From a virus, in the IMG/VR virus record IMGVR_UViG_3300025141_000716, positions 1-24,474 of that record: a stretch of 24,474 nt of DNA; one strand, given 5' to 3'. Positions within the stretch are counted from its first letter, which is position 1. Each line of letters opens with the position of its first letter. Below the pieces are notes generated by a model that saw only the letters and a list, made by a program, of their open reading frames with translations, ran no database searches and was not told the DNA's origin. Position numbers and translations under genes: made by a program. Shown here piece after piece: positions 16,498 through 21,847 of this stretch.

Positions 16498-16694
16498 GGC
16501 GCCTGATGCAACACCGCCACTACGGGAATGCCATCGGCGGTGCAGGGCAGCTTCTTTATCGAGGGTGTGGTGGCCAGAGGCGAGACGCCGGAAGGGGTGA
16601 AGGCGGAAGGATCAAAGCCCCCTCCTCTCAAAGGTTGCTTTTTACGCATCGCATCGTCAATAAAGTCCTGTACATTTATCGTGCGTCTATTCAT
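16494..16694 (-). CDS. 66-aa protein between the two terminase halves
   Basis: Starts at 16694 as an ATGA overlap with the ATPase stop and ends as an ATGA overlap with the nuclease start. The frame reaches further upstream (16763), but that would run inside the ATPase gene. AAGGA lies about 11 bases before the ATG. The sequence begins MNRRTINVQDFIDDAMRKKQ (basic helix), then a Gly/Ser/Thr/Pro-rich stretch, and ends GIPVVAVLHQAP. It does not look like the missing terminase linker. It may bridge or regulate the two halves, which is inference from position alone. Confidence 0.7.
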   Translation of the reverse strand: MNRRTINVQDFIDDAMRKKQPLRGGGFDPSAFTPSGVSPLATTPSIKKLPCTADGIPVVAVLHQAP

Positions 16695-17686
16695 GCGGCA
16701 ATCATCCTTGAGGTTTCTCGTTCGTCTACCATTAACTCCATCTTCTCGTATTCTCTCGAGCACCCTTCGCGCAGTTGGCGCAAGAGCTGATTGCTCAGGG
16801 CGCGTTTTAAGCCGGTGGGCGTAAACATGCCGTAGATACGCGCCTCGTATTCGTCCTCTTCAATCTCTTGGATATATTTTTTGATCGCCTCCTCAGATAG
16901 ATGCGGATTGTCCAGCATCGACCAGTGATGAAACTCTAGGTCCTTATCGATACGCGGCACGTAGAGATCTTCGTATACCCAGGGGATGCCTTTCTCTGAG
17001 ATAGGAGTAAAAGTATTCACAAAATAGCCGTTGTAGTCGATCAGTCGAGCGCGGCACTCCTCATAGATGGGTTTGGGACAAACCTCATCGGCATGGATCT
17101 TGTGGCGCGGCACCCCTTGAAAGGCCGTGCGCCCCTGCGAAGAGTATTTAAAGTTGATGCGAGAGCCGTTGCTCCAGGGCAAAACGTGTCCGGAGAAGCC
17201 TGATTTGTCGGTCCACTTGGCCGAGTCGTCGACAAAGTTCCACATGAAAGAATCCGTCTCAAAACCCAAGACATCTTGCACCAGGGTGCGCTGGACGATC
17301 TCGATGGCGGTTTCCTCCGTGTCCGAGACGGTCCACATATCGATGGGATGTTCGAAGCGGGTGGAGGGTTGCTTGCTCATCGGGTCCATCATCAAGCAGT
17401 CGCAGGCGTCCTCATGCAAAGCGACTGCCGTTTTCCCCGATCGATTGCCACAACAGCCGAACTTGTTGCGGTGGTCGCTCTGGAGAAATCCCACCTGACA
17501 AGTACCACTCTCACCAAAGGGTTGGAACTGAAAGAAGGGCTCGGTGACGATTTGTTGGGTGAGGTCATAACCTTCGGGGTCGGCATCTTGGACAAAGAGT
17601 TCCTTCCAAGGATGGGCCAACAAATCAGCAGATAAGGCCAAAAGATCCCTTAGCCGGGGCGTGTCGTAGCCCAAATCAGGCTTCAT
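16691..17686 (-). CDS. terL (N-terminal part): Large terminase ATPase domain as a separate gene (331 aa)
   Basis: The start at 17686 has AAGGAG 7 bases before it; a frame extending to 17719 lacks this support. It has a Walker A loop GNRSGKT (residues 80-86), a Walker B IHAD-E with the catalytic Glu (Asp200-Glu201), and a coupling motif FVNTFTP (222-228). The ATPase fold ends near DEYEARIYGMFTPTG (278-292), where terminases usually cross to the nuclease. This one stops about 40 residues later, and the nuclease is a separate gene. It powers DNA packaging into the prohead at the portal. Confidence 0.85.
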   Translation of the reverse strand: MKPDLGYDTPRLRDLLALSADLLAHPWKELFVQDADPEGYDLTQQIVTEPFFQFQPFGESGTCQVGFLQSDHRNKFGCCGNRSGKTAVALHEDACDCLMMDPMSKQPSTRFEHPIDMWTVSDTEETAIEIVQRTLVQDVLGFETDSFMWNFVDDSAKWTDKSGFSGHVLPWSNGSRINFKYSSQGRTAFQGVPRHKIHADEVCPKPIYEECRARLIDYNGYFVNTFTPISEKGIPWVYEDLYVPRIDKDLEFHHWSMLDNPHLSEEAIKKYIQEIEEDEYEARIYGMFTPTGLKRALSNQLLRQLREGCSREYEKMELMVDERETSRMIAA

Positions 17687-17879
17687 TGCAATGCTCCTTG
17701 AGGCGGTCCAGATCTTCATAATGCACGACGCGAAAGCCTTTGGGATCGCGGGCGTATTTAACGAACCCCTTAGCCTCCCACATACGAAGCGTATGCTTGG
17801 GCAAACCCAGCAATTGAGCCGCTTCTGTCAAGTAGAGATACTCGACCAGTCCCAACTGCTGCGGAAAATAGCGCGACAT
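17676..17879 (-). CDS. Small winged-helix DNA-binding protein upstream of terminase (67 aa)
   Basis: Residues 13-45 form a MerR/excisionase-type helix-turn-helix: YLYLTEAAQLLGLPKHTLRMW, followed by a wing (GFVKYARDPKGFRVVHYEDLD). The 3' end overlaps the ATPase start by 11 bases. A protein of this type just before the large terminase can be a regulator or a small terminase subunit (lambda gpNu1 also opens with a MerR-like winged helix). At 67 aa it lacks room for an oligomerisation region, so a regulator or reduced small subunit are both open. The ATG is 6 bases after a TATATT box, so the mRNA may be leaderless. Confidence 0.75.
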   Translation of the reverse strand: MSRYFPQQLGLVEYLYLTEAAQLLGLPKHTLRMWEAKGFVKYARDPKGFRVVHYEDLDRLKEHCNEA

Positions 17880-17885
17880 ACCTTC

Positions 17886-17914
17886 AATATAGCACCCCTA
17901 CCAAAAATAGGCAA
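17886..17914 (-). promoter_or_regulatory. Leftward promoter of the terminase operon
   Basis: Minus strand TTGCCT (17914-17909), 17 bases, then TATATT (17891-17886) with an extended -10 (TGC directly before). Six bases separate the -10 from the ATG, so transcription should begin at or next to the start codon. Confidence 0.6.
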
Positions 17915-17942
17915 CTTTACTTGACAAAGCGCATCTTAGGAC

Positions 17943-17971
17943 TTGATTTAGGGCCTATATATGTATATATT
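17943..17971 (+). promoter_or_regulatory. Rightward promoter of the regulatory operon
   Basis: TTGATT (17943-17948), 17 bases, TATATT (17966-17971), then 6 bases to the ATG at 17978. It mirrors the leftward promoter in geometry and has no Shine-Dalgarno between it and the ATG. A perfect TTGACA also occurs at 17921 but has no matching -10. Confidence 0.55.
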
Positions 17972-17977
17972 AGTTAT

Positions 17978-18265
17978 ATGGACAATGAACAGACAAATAG
18001 CGATTCTGAGGAGGAGATCCGTCGCCTCAAGGTCGAATTGCATGCGCTCGTCTCCTCCAAAAAGCCCACCAAGGACAAAAAAGGCTATTCCGATCGCGTC
18101 TTTCTGCTGCCCACTTCCTTGCGCAAGAAGTTTATAGGCAAGCCTGGAGCGGCCGGCTTGCTGTCGATGTGCCACGATGCTAAAGAGCTGCGCCTTTTAA
18201 TCCAGTGCGTAGAACAAGAAATAAATCGCGCCTACATGAGCCTGGAAAAAAAGGAGAAGGCATGA
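17978..18265 (+). CDS. Unknown charged protein, first gene of the rightward operon (95 aa)
   Basis: The ATG at 17978 is preferred over a TTG at 17921 because the promoter -10 lies between them. The N-terminal half is acidic then basic and helical (SEEEIRRLKVELHALVSS, then KKPTKDKKG). A middle part reads FLLPTSLRKKFIGKPGAAGLL and a C-terminal helix is AKELRLLIQCVEQEINRAYMSLEKKEKA. No known motif was recognised. The stop overlaps the next start as ATGA, so the two are coupled. As the first gene opposite the late operon it may be an early control protein. Confidence 0.7.
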   Translation: MDNEQTNSDSEEEIRRLKVELHALVSSKKPTKDKKGYSDRVFLLPTSLRKKFIGKPGAAGLLSMCHDAKELRLLIQCVEQEINRAYMSLEKKEKA

Positions 18266-18495
18266 AATGCCCCCACTGTTCCCATCCTAAGTCCTCGGTG
18301 ATCTCCACCGAACATCGCGATGAGCGCACCTTCAGACGGAGAGACTGCAAAAATTGCAACCGACGCTATGGCACCGTCGAGATCTCGCGAGGTCAGATGC
18401 AGCTTTACGTCCAAATATTTGAAGATGACGCCTTTCGTATCAAGGAGCTTTTCCCACCCGATCAAGACCGCTCGAAGACGACCTATAACGTCTAA
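18262..18495 (+). CDS. NrdR-like zinc-ribbon protein (77 aa)
   Basis: The ATG overlaps the previous stop (ATGA), with AAGGAG 5 bases before it. Cys3, Cys6, Cys29 and Cys32 (MKCPHC, RRRDCKNC) form a four-Cys zinc ribbon. The segment between (TEHRDERTFRRRDC) and the following RRYGTVEI match the N-terminal domain of NrdR repressors, which control ribonucleotide reductase genes. The ATP-cone domain of NrdR is missing, and the C-terminus (EDDAFRIKELFPPDQDRSK) is different. It is a small zinc-binding DNA-binding protein; a transcription role is likely and the target is unknown. Confidence 0.75.
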   Translation: MKCPHCSHPKSSVISTEHRDERTFRRRDCKNCNRRYGTVEISRGQMQLYVQIFEDDAFRIKELFPPDQDRSKTTYNV

Positions 18496-18559
18496 AGAGT
18501 GCGGCTTTGCGCTCCATACGCTTTTAATAGACCCAAAAGACGGAGACCTGGAGGTTCGC

Positions 18560-18754
18560 ATGAGAAGGAAGGTTACTTCATTGAAGCTGGCAATCATCGG
18601 CCGCGGTTTGGTCCAGGCGGATGTCGCTCAGGAAGCGGGGATCAGCGAAAGCCGGTTGTCGCGTATCGCAAACGGTCGGATCCGCCCTCGAGACTATGAA
18701 GTCAAGAACTTGGCGCGGGTGCTGGAAGTCTCGCGGGAGGAAATTGAAAAATGA
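18560..18754 (+). CDS. Small Cro/XRE-type HTH regulator (64 aa)
   Basis: The start at ATG 18560 follows GGAGG by 5 bases. An upstream open frame reaches to 18320 but overlaps the zinc-ribbon gene and lacks a ribosome site. Residues 18-60 read LVQADVAQEAGISESRLSRIANGRIRPRDYEVKNLARVLEVS, a complete XRE helix-turn-helix (split here by description: DVAQEAGI helix, SESRLSRIANG recognition helix, then NLARVLEVS). This is a single-domain repressor or antirepressor of the Cro size class. The stop overlaps the next small ORF as ATGA. Confidence 0.8.
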   Translation: MRRKVTSLKLAIIGRGLVQADVAQEAGISESRLSRIANGRIRPRDYEVKNLARVLEVSREEIEK

Positions 18755-18888
18755 GTGCCGACGACTTTCGCCGCACCAAAAATTGCCAAATTCACGTCCA
18801 TTTTGAGACTCGCAGCTTGGAGCGAGAACTCTTGCCGTTATGGAGCGAAATCCCACGACTCCCTGTGTGGGGGTCGATGGCACTGTGA
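18751..18888 (+). CDS. Small unknown protein coupled to the HTH gene (45 aa)
   Basis: Its ATG overlaps the stop of the HTH gene (ATGA), a GGGAGG lies about 10 bases upstream, and a frame of 45 codons ends at a TGA. The product begins MSADDFRRTKNCQIHVHFET and ends in LPVWGSMAL. It has one Cys, several His and two Trp, with no membrane span. Coupling makes it plausible, but 45 codons could be chance. No family was recognised. Confidence 0.5.
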   Translation: MSADDFRRTKNCQIHVHFETRSLERELLPLWSEIPRLPVWGSMAL

Positions 18889-18908
18889 AAAAAGAGATCA
18901 AATAATAC

Positions 18909-19017
18909 TTGACATCTGCCGCCTTTTTCGCCATCTTGGAAGGGCAGGCCGATCACTTGCAGATAAACACGGGTCCGGTGAGTTTCGTTCCCCCTTGTAG
19001 CGATCTCACCCACCCGT
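18909..19017 (+). promoter_or_regulatory. Candidate promoter and leader stem-loop before the DUF5675 gene
   Basis: A perfect TTGACA (18909-18914) has only a weak -10 (CATCTT at 18932-18937, spacer 17). The following leader contains a composite stem: ACGGGT (18969-18974) with ACCCGT (19012-19017), and inside it GTGAG (18978-18982) with CTCAC (19005-19009). The ribosome site AAGGGGA and the ATG lie just after. The stem is seen directly; the promoter is tentative. Confidence 0.4.
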
Positions 19018-19038
19018 CAACTTTCACAAGGGGACTTT

Positions 19039-19491
19039 ATGCATCTCCACCTGCAACGCATCTCCACCTCCTCCGAATCTACATTGGGCGTTCTCTCTGT
19101 CGATGGCGTCTTTGAGTGCTACACGCTGGAAGATACGCGCCGCCCCGACAAAGTCTCTGGCGAGACGCGCATCCCCTCGGGCCACTACGACATCGAGCTT
19201 AGGGTCGAGGGAGGCTTGACGAAGAAATACCAGAAGAAATATCCCACCTTCCACAAAGGCATGCTCTGGCTTAAAGAAGTGCCCCACTTTGAATACGTCT
19301 ATCTCCACATAGGAAACACCCGCGCCCATACCGCCGGTTGCATTCTGGTGGGAGACGCCATAAACAACAATCGAGAAAAAAACGGCTTCCTATCCTCTTC
19401 AGCCGTTGCTTACGAGCGTCTCTACAAAAGAGCGATTTTTAACATGGCCCAATCGGACGCGATCACCCTGCTGGTCTCGGACTTATTGTAA
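19039..19491 (+). CDS. DUF5675-family protein (150 aa)
   Basis: AAGGGG lies 5 bases before the ATG. The family pattern is clear: FECYTLEDTRRPDKVSGETR (residues 28-48, the CYTLED and K-V-x-G-x-T elements), IPSGHYDIELR (about 49-59), then VYLHIGNTRAHTAGCILVGD (about 93-112), the H-x-GN...D/H-T-x-GC-I-L signature. These conserved His and Cys residues are reminiscent of L,D-transpeptidase active sites, so a cell-wall role has been discussed for such folds; this is inference. DUF5675 proteins are frequent in phages and mobile elements. No signal peptide is present. Confidence 0.8.
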   Translation: MHLHLQRISTSSESTLGVLSVDGVFECYTLEDTRRPDKVSGETRIPSGHYDIELRVEGGLTKKYQKKYPTFHKGMLWLKEVPHFEYVYLHIGNTRAHTAGCILVGDAINNNREKNGFLSSSAVAYERLYKRAIFNMAQSDAITLLVSDLL

Positions 19492-19504
19492 AATGGAGGT
19501 GATA

Positions 19505-19708
19505 ATGGAAAATACCGCAGATCCACCGCTGCTGGACACTCACGAGGCGGCCCGTTTCCTCGGGCTCAAAAACTCGGGCACACTGTGCAACTGGCGCACA
19601 ATGAAAAAAGGCCCGGTATATATTCGGGTCGGAAGTAACGTCCGCTACGCGCTCACAGACCTGCAGACGTGGTTAACCGAGCGGCGTGTATTGACTCATA
19701 AATGGTAA
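19505..19708 (+). CDS. AlpA/excisionase-like HTH protein (67 aa)
   Basis: A near-perfect ribosome site (GGAGGTGAT) immediately precedes the ATG at 19505. Residues 10-62 form a complete HTH_17 type domain: LLDTHEAARFLGLKN with SGTLCNWRT as the recognition helix, then a wing (GPVYIRVGSNVRYALTDLQTW). Proteins of this size act as excision factors or small regulators. No integrase is visible in the window. A 59-bp stretch coding for the helix-turn-helix recurs in the next gene. Confidence 0.8.
   Translation: MENTADPPLLDTHEAARFLGLKNSGTLCNWRTMKKGPVYIRVGSNVRYALTDLQTWLTERRVLTHKW
19543..19601 (+). repeat. HTH-encoding 59-bp repeat, copy 1
   Basis: Matches 19888-19946 at 57 of 59 bases. It encodes EAARFLGLKNSGTLCNWRT inside the AlpA-like gene. 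The rest of the two genes is not similar, so this is a shared module and not a whole-gene duplication. Confidence 0.9.
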
Positions 19709-19716
19709 AATAAAAA

Positions 19717-19752
19717 TGCCCCGCAGTCGCGCCACAAACGCACCTCGGGGCA
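19717..19752 (-). terminator. Intrinsic terminator on the minus strand
   Basis: TGCCCCG (19717-19723) pairs with CGGGGCA (19746-19752) around a 22-base loop. On the minus strand the stem is followed by a TTTTTATTTT tract, the layout of a Rho-independent terminator. No minus gene lies directly before it, so it would stop read-through from the two minus genes further right and limit antisense RNA against this operon. Confidence 0.5.
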
Positions 19753-19786
19753 GGATATAGAAAGGTCTGGCGTGGAGGCAATTGTC

Positions 19787-20128
19787 ATGAGTGAGACCTA
19801 CGAGAAGAATATGAAATTTTACAAGGCCAAGCGAAATGGAATCGACTTTGATCCTCGCACCCTCGCCGAGATATTCCCCAAGCGAAGCGAGGCGGCCCGT
19901 TTCCTCGGGCTCAAAAACCCGGGCACACTGTGCAGCTGGCGCACAAGGGCCTGGCGCCAATTTATGCGCCAGCAGCACGAACGAGCCGAAGAGCAGCAGG
20001 CTCATATTCTCATGTATCGATTGTGCCAAGCTCTTTGCGTTGAGATTGCCAATCACCACACCAACCAGGCGATTCAAGACCGAGTGGAATCTATTTCTTC
20101 TTCTTCTTTAAAGGAGGAACAGCCGTGA
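19787..20128 (+). CDS. HTH-module protein with helical C-terminus (113 aa)
   Basis: GGAGG lies 8 bases before the ATG at 19787; a GTG at 19772 is less likely because it precedes this site. Residues about 35-55 (SEAARFLGLKNPGTLCSWRT) are the same helix-turn-helix core as in the previous gene, but without the wing. It is followed by a basic Arg/Gln helix (RAWRQFMRQQHERAEEQQ) and a hydrophobic helix (ILMYRLCQALCVEIANH). The N-terminus is unrelated to its neighbour. It looks like a DNA-binding protein assembled from a shared HTH module and a different body. It ends in KEEQP and overlaps the next start as GTGA. Confidence 0.7.
   Translation: MSETYEKNMKFYKAKRNGIDFDPRTLAEIFPKRSEAARFLGLKNPGTLCSWRTRAWRQFMRQQHERAEEQQAHILMYRLCQALCVEIANHHTNQAIQDRVESISSSSLKEEQP
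19888..19946 (+). repeat. HTH-encoding 59-bp repeat, copy 2
   Basis: Second copy of the 19543-19601 block, offset by 345 bases, with two substitutions (in the Ser/Pro and Asn/Ser codons). Confidence 0.9.
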
Positions 20129-20418
20129 CAACACGCGTTAAAGGTCCAGAGATAGGACAGCTTGACTCCGAGCGCATAAGGAGAAAGAAGATTTTAGGTG
20201 ATGCCTTAGAAGAGGTGCGCTGCTTTGATCCGGACCATCCCAAGTCTACCCTTGGCGACATAGGACGGCGCCTGGAATGTAATCATGTAGTCTTCCAATG
20301 GCAGACCCAGGCGCTATATGAATATTGCCTGAAGTTGAAAAAGATCATCGATTACGCAGGGCTCTTAAAATTAGATCCGCGCCATGCAGCGGCCATGTAC
20401 GTGGAGGAACAGCCGTGA
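20125..20418 (+). CDS. Unknown protein with GTG start (97 aa)
   Basis: GTG start at 20125 overlapping the previous stop (GTGA), with AAGGAGG 7 bases before it. The protein is charged at the start (MTTRVKGPEIGQLDSERIRRKK), then contains SERIRRKKILGDALEEVR, a middle DHPKSTLGDIGRRLECNHVV, and a helix ALYEYCLKLKKIIDYAGLLK. The middle (DIGRRLECNHVVFQWQTQAL) could be a helix-turn-helix. It ends EEQP, as does its upstream neighbour. It contains one copy of a 24-bp repeat shared with a minus-strand gene. The function is unknown; it is probably regulatory. Confidence 0.7.
   Translation: MTTRVKGPEIGQLDSERIRRKKILGDALEEVRCFDPDHPKSTLGDIGRRLECNHVVFQWQTQALYEYCLKLKKIIDYAGLLKLDPRHAAAMYVEEQP
20286..20309 (+). 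repeat. 24-bp exact repeat, copy 1
   Basis: Identical to 21499-21522 in the same orientation. Here it is coding strand of the 97-aa gene (VVFQWQTQ). The other copy is antisense inside a minus-strand gene, so shared protein function does not explain it. Confidence 0.9.
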
Positions 20419-20834
20419 AGAGAAGTGAAGAGCATATTGGCCACGAATATAAAACTCAGGAAATTGCCGATATGCTGGGCATCACTATGAATATGCTACA
20501 GTCCTACGTCAACTTTGGCTATGCCTCCCCCTCTATACAGGAATCGGACGGTCATGGCACTACTCGGATTTGGGATTGGGCTGATGTCTTAAGACTTGCA
20601 GCAGGGCATACCTTGAGAGAAATGGGCCTGAAGTCCAGACAGGTGACAAAGATCCTTGATATGAACAATGACTATATCTTCACTGACGGGAAAGGATACA
20701 TCAACGTCATTGATAAAGCCCCCGCCATAACCATGCTGTTTTCAGCACCCGCCTTGCGAAGCAAGATGATCTATGCTTTTCGCACCAAACGCAAGTCCTC
20801 GCAACCCTTCTTTGCAGATGAGATTATGAGTTGA
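20415..20834 (+). CDS. MerR-like regulator (139 aa)
   Basis: GTG start at 20415 overlapping the previous stop as GTGA, preceded by GGAGGAACAGCC, the same 16-base start block as the upstream gene. Residues about 12-68 are a MerR-type winged helix: YKTQEIADMLGITMNMLQSY, then a wing with GHGTTRIWDWADVLRLAAGH, and LREMGLKSRQVTKIL as the following helix. The C-terminal half (about residues 75-139) does not look like a usual MerR effector domain and is basic at the end (FRTKRKSSQPFFADEIMS). It is a likely transcription regulator of this phage. The ligand is unknown. Confidence 0.75.
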   Translation: MKRSEEHIGHEYKTQEIADMLGITMNMLQSYVNFGYASPSIQESDGHGTTRIWDWADVLRLAAGHTLREMGLKSRQVTKILDMNNDYIFTDGKGYINVIDKAPAITMLFSAPALRSKMIYAFRTKRKSSQPFFADEIMS

Positions 20835-20862
20835 TATTTACTTGATGCACCGCAGTGGATGA

Positions 20863-21120
20863 GAGTCGCCTCTTCTCCCTGCCCGTGCCACAGTCGCACG
20901 CCATAAGGTTCCCCAGGTAAGCCTGGGGCAGGCTCAAAAAGCGTAGATCGCATAGGGCGGCAAAGGTCGGCAGCGACCGTATTCAAAGCACTGATCGAGG
21001 GGGGACGGCCTACCCCTGACTGCGTAGGGACACCCTGAAAAGGTGAGCCCTACCGGCAATGCCCTGGAGGAACAGGCTCGGGTGAGATCCCGTAAAACTA
21101 ATGGGGGTGATGTAAGTGCT
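20863..21120 (+). ncRNA. HEARO/omega-RNA-like structured RNA without a nuclease gene
   Basis: A gene-free stretch full of stems on the plus strand: CGTGC/GCACG (20884-20888 with 20896-20900), CCCCAGG/CCTGGGG (20911-20917 with 20922-20928, 4-base loop), GGTCG/CGACC (20965-20969 with 20974-20978), AGGGG/CCCCT (20998-21002 with 21013-21017), GTAGGG/CCCTAC (21024-21029 with 21048-21053) enclosing CACC/GGTG (21031-21034 with 21042-21045), CCTG/CAGG (21063-21066 with 21073-21076) and CGGG/CCCG (21079-21082 with 21089-21092). A late GGGGG (21103-21107) could pair back with an earlier CCCC (21013-21016). The order, a CCCCTGAC element and the ending AATGGGGGTGATGTAAG match my memory of HEARO (omega) RNA of IscB/IsrB. 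It follows an ATGA (20859-20862), a reported HEARO insertion context. No IscB/IsrB gene is next to it. Family assignment is from memory; boundaries are approximate. Confidence 0.6.
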
Positions 21121-21235
21121 ACTGGATGGTAGAGGCACCCAAGGAGGGGGAGAGGGGGAAGGATAGAGCTACGTCTGGCTGTCCGTGTAAATGAAGCACA
21201 AACGAGTAGCCCTGATTTCGTAGAGAGACAATATG

Positions 21236-21348
21236 CGAATAACTCAGAAAATTTCCGAATAACTCAGAAAATTTCCGGAGAAACGGGAAAATTTCCGGAG
21301 AAACGGGAAAATTTCCGAGATATATGGGAAAATTTCCGAGATATATGG
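21236..21348. repeat. Iteron-like tandem array, three doublets
   Basis: Six contiguous units of 20-21 bases: two of CGAATAACTCAGAAAATTTC (21236-21275), two of CGGAGAAACGGGAAAATTTC (21276-21315), one of type CGAGATATATGGG-AAAATTTC (21316-21336) and a truncated second copy (21337-21348). All full units share the near-palindromic core GAAAATTTC followed by CG, while the 5' part changes from doublet to doublet. The units are AT-rich compared with the flanks and lie just after the end of a minus-strand gene. Such arrays can bind a replication initiator or regulator; that role is inference. Confidence 0.85.
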
Positions 21349-21360
21349 ATTTATTATAGC

Positions 21361-21759
21361 TCATTGATCGTTTTGCTCCCGTGCTGCCCATGAGAACGCT
21401 TCGATCTTCTTGAAGAGTTCGGTGCTGGCATTGAGTAGCGTCTCTGCTTCCTTGAGCCGATCCTTGATCAGTTGATGCTCCTCGATAGAAACTGAAGGTG
21501 TAGTCTTCCAATGGCAGACCCAAGGAGCGTCCTCTCGATCTCGGGCCAGCAAGGCTTGGGCCGCAACTTTAAATACTCTTTCCCGCTGGCCCTTGACGCG
21601 CTCGAGCTCAGCTTTGAGGTGGCGATATTCATCGCGGGGGCGTGCTTGATCGATCTGGCCGTCTCGTAGATAGAGGATCAACTCATTGACGCGGATGGCC
21701 AGCTTACGCACATCGGCAGGCATCTTATCCAACTCTAAATATTCGGGCAAGGGGGACAT
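21361..21759 (-). CDS. Coiled-coil protein, unknown (132 aa)
   Basis: The start at 21759 is chosen because AAGGAG lies 6 bases before it. Upstream in-frame starts (21810, 21813) have no ribosome site. The protein is helical and charged: PADVRKLAIRVNELILYLRDG (about 13-33), then a long coiled coil RHLKAELERVKGQRERVFKVAAQ (about 47-70), a short WVCHWKTTPS turn, and LIKDRLKEAETLLNASTELFKKIE at the end. It ends 13 bases before the iteron array. It may be a small DNA- or protein-binding scaffold; no family was recognised. It contains an antisense copy of a 24-bp repeat. Confidence 0.7.
   Translation of the reverse strand: MSPLPEYLELDKMPADVRKLAIRVNELILYLRDGQIDQARPRDEYRHLKAELERVKGQRERVFKVAAQALLARDREDAPWVCHWKTTPSVSIEEHQLIKDRLKEAETLLNASTELFKKIEAFSWAAREQNDQ
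21499..21522 (+). repeat. 24-bp exact repeat, copy 2
   Basis: Same orientation and sequence as 20286-20309 but antisense to the minus-strand 132-aa gene. Confidence 0.9.
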
Positions 21760-21847
21760 AGCGGGCTCCTTATCAGTGGAGGGATATTCATCGAGCGTGT
21801 TGGGAGACATCAATCGTGCGATTCATGGGTGAATGACTTTCATGGTT

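Noticed and set aside
16490-16700. Sequencing frameshift as the cause of the split terminase
   Set aside because: Two separate clean ATGA junctions, an intact 66-aa frame and breaks at domain boundaries argue against a simple indel, although reads would be decisive.
17921-17977. TTG start for the first rightward gene
   Set aside because: The region holds the promoter -10 and lacks a ribosome site; the ATG at 17978 fits better.
17880-20834. Integrase or attachment site near the excisionase-like gene
   Set aside because: No recombinase gene and no convincing att-type repeat are visible; the AlpA-like protein alone does not show lysogeny.
20863-21120. Group II intron fragment (because of CGGGTGAGATCCCG)
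   Set aside because: One short motif fits, but there is no domain V, no reverse transcriptase, and the overall stem order fits HEARO better. It remains the main alternative.
21236-21348. CRISPR array
   Set aside because: Units are contiguous, about 20 bases, without spacers, and there is no cas gene.
21119-21523. 134-codon minus-strand frame running through the iteron array
   Set aside because: Its repeats (YLGNFP-like) are just translated iterons, and the rest overlaps the better-supported 132-aa gene in another frame.
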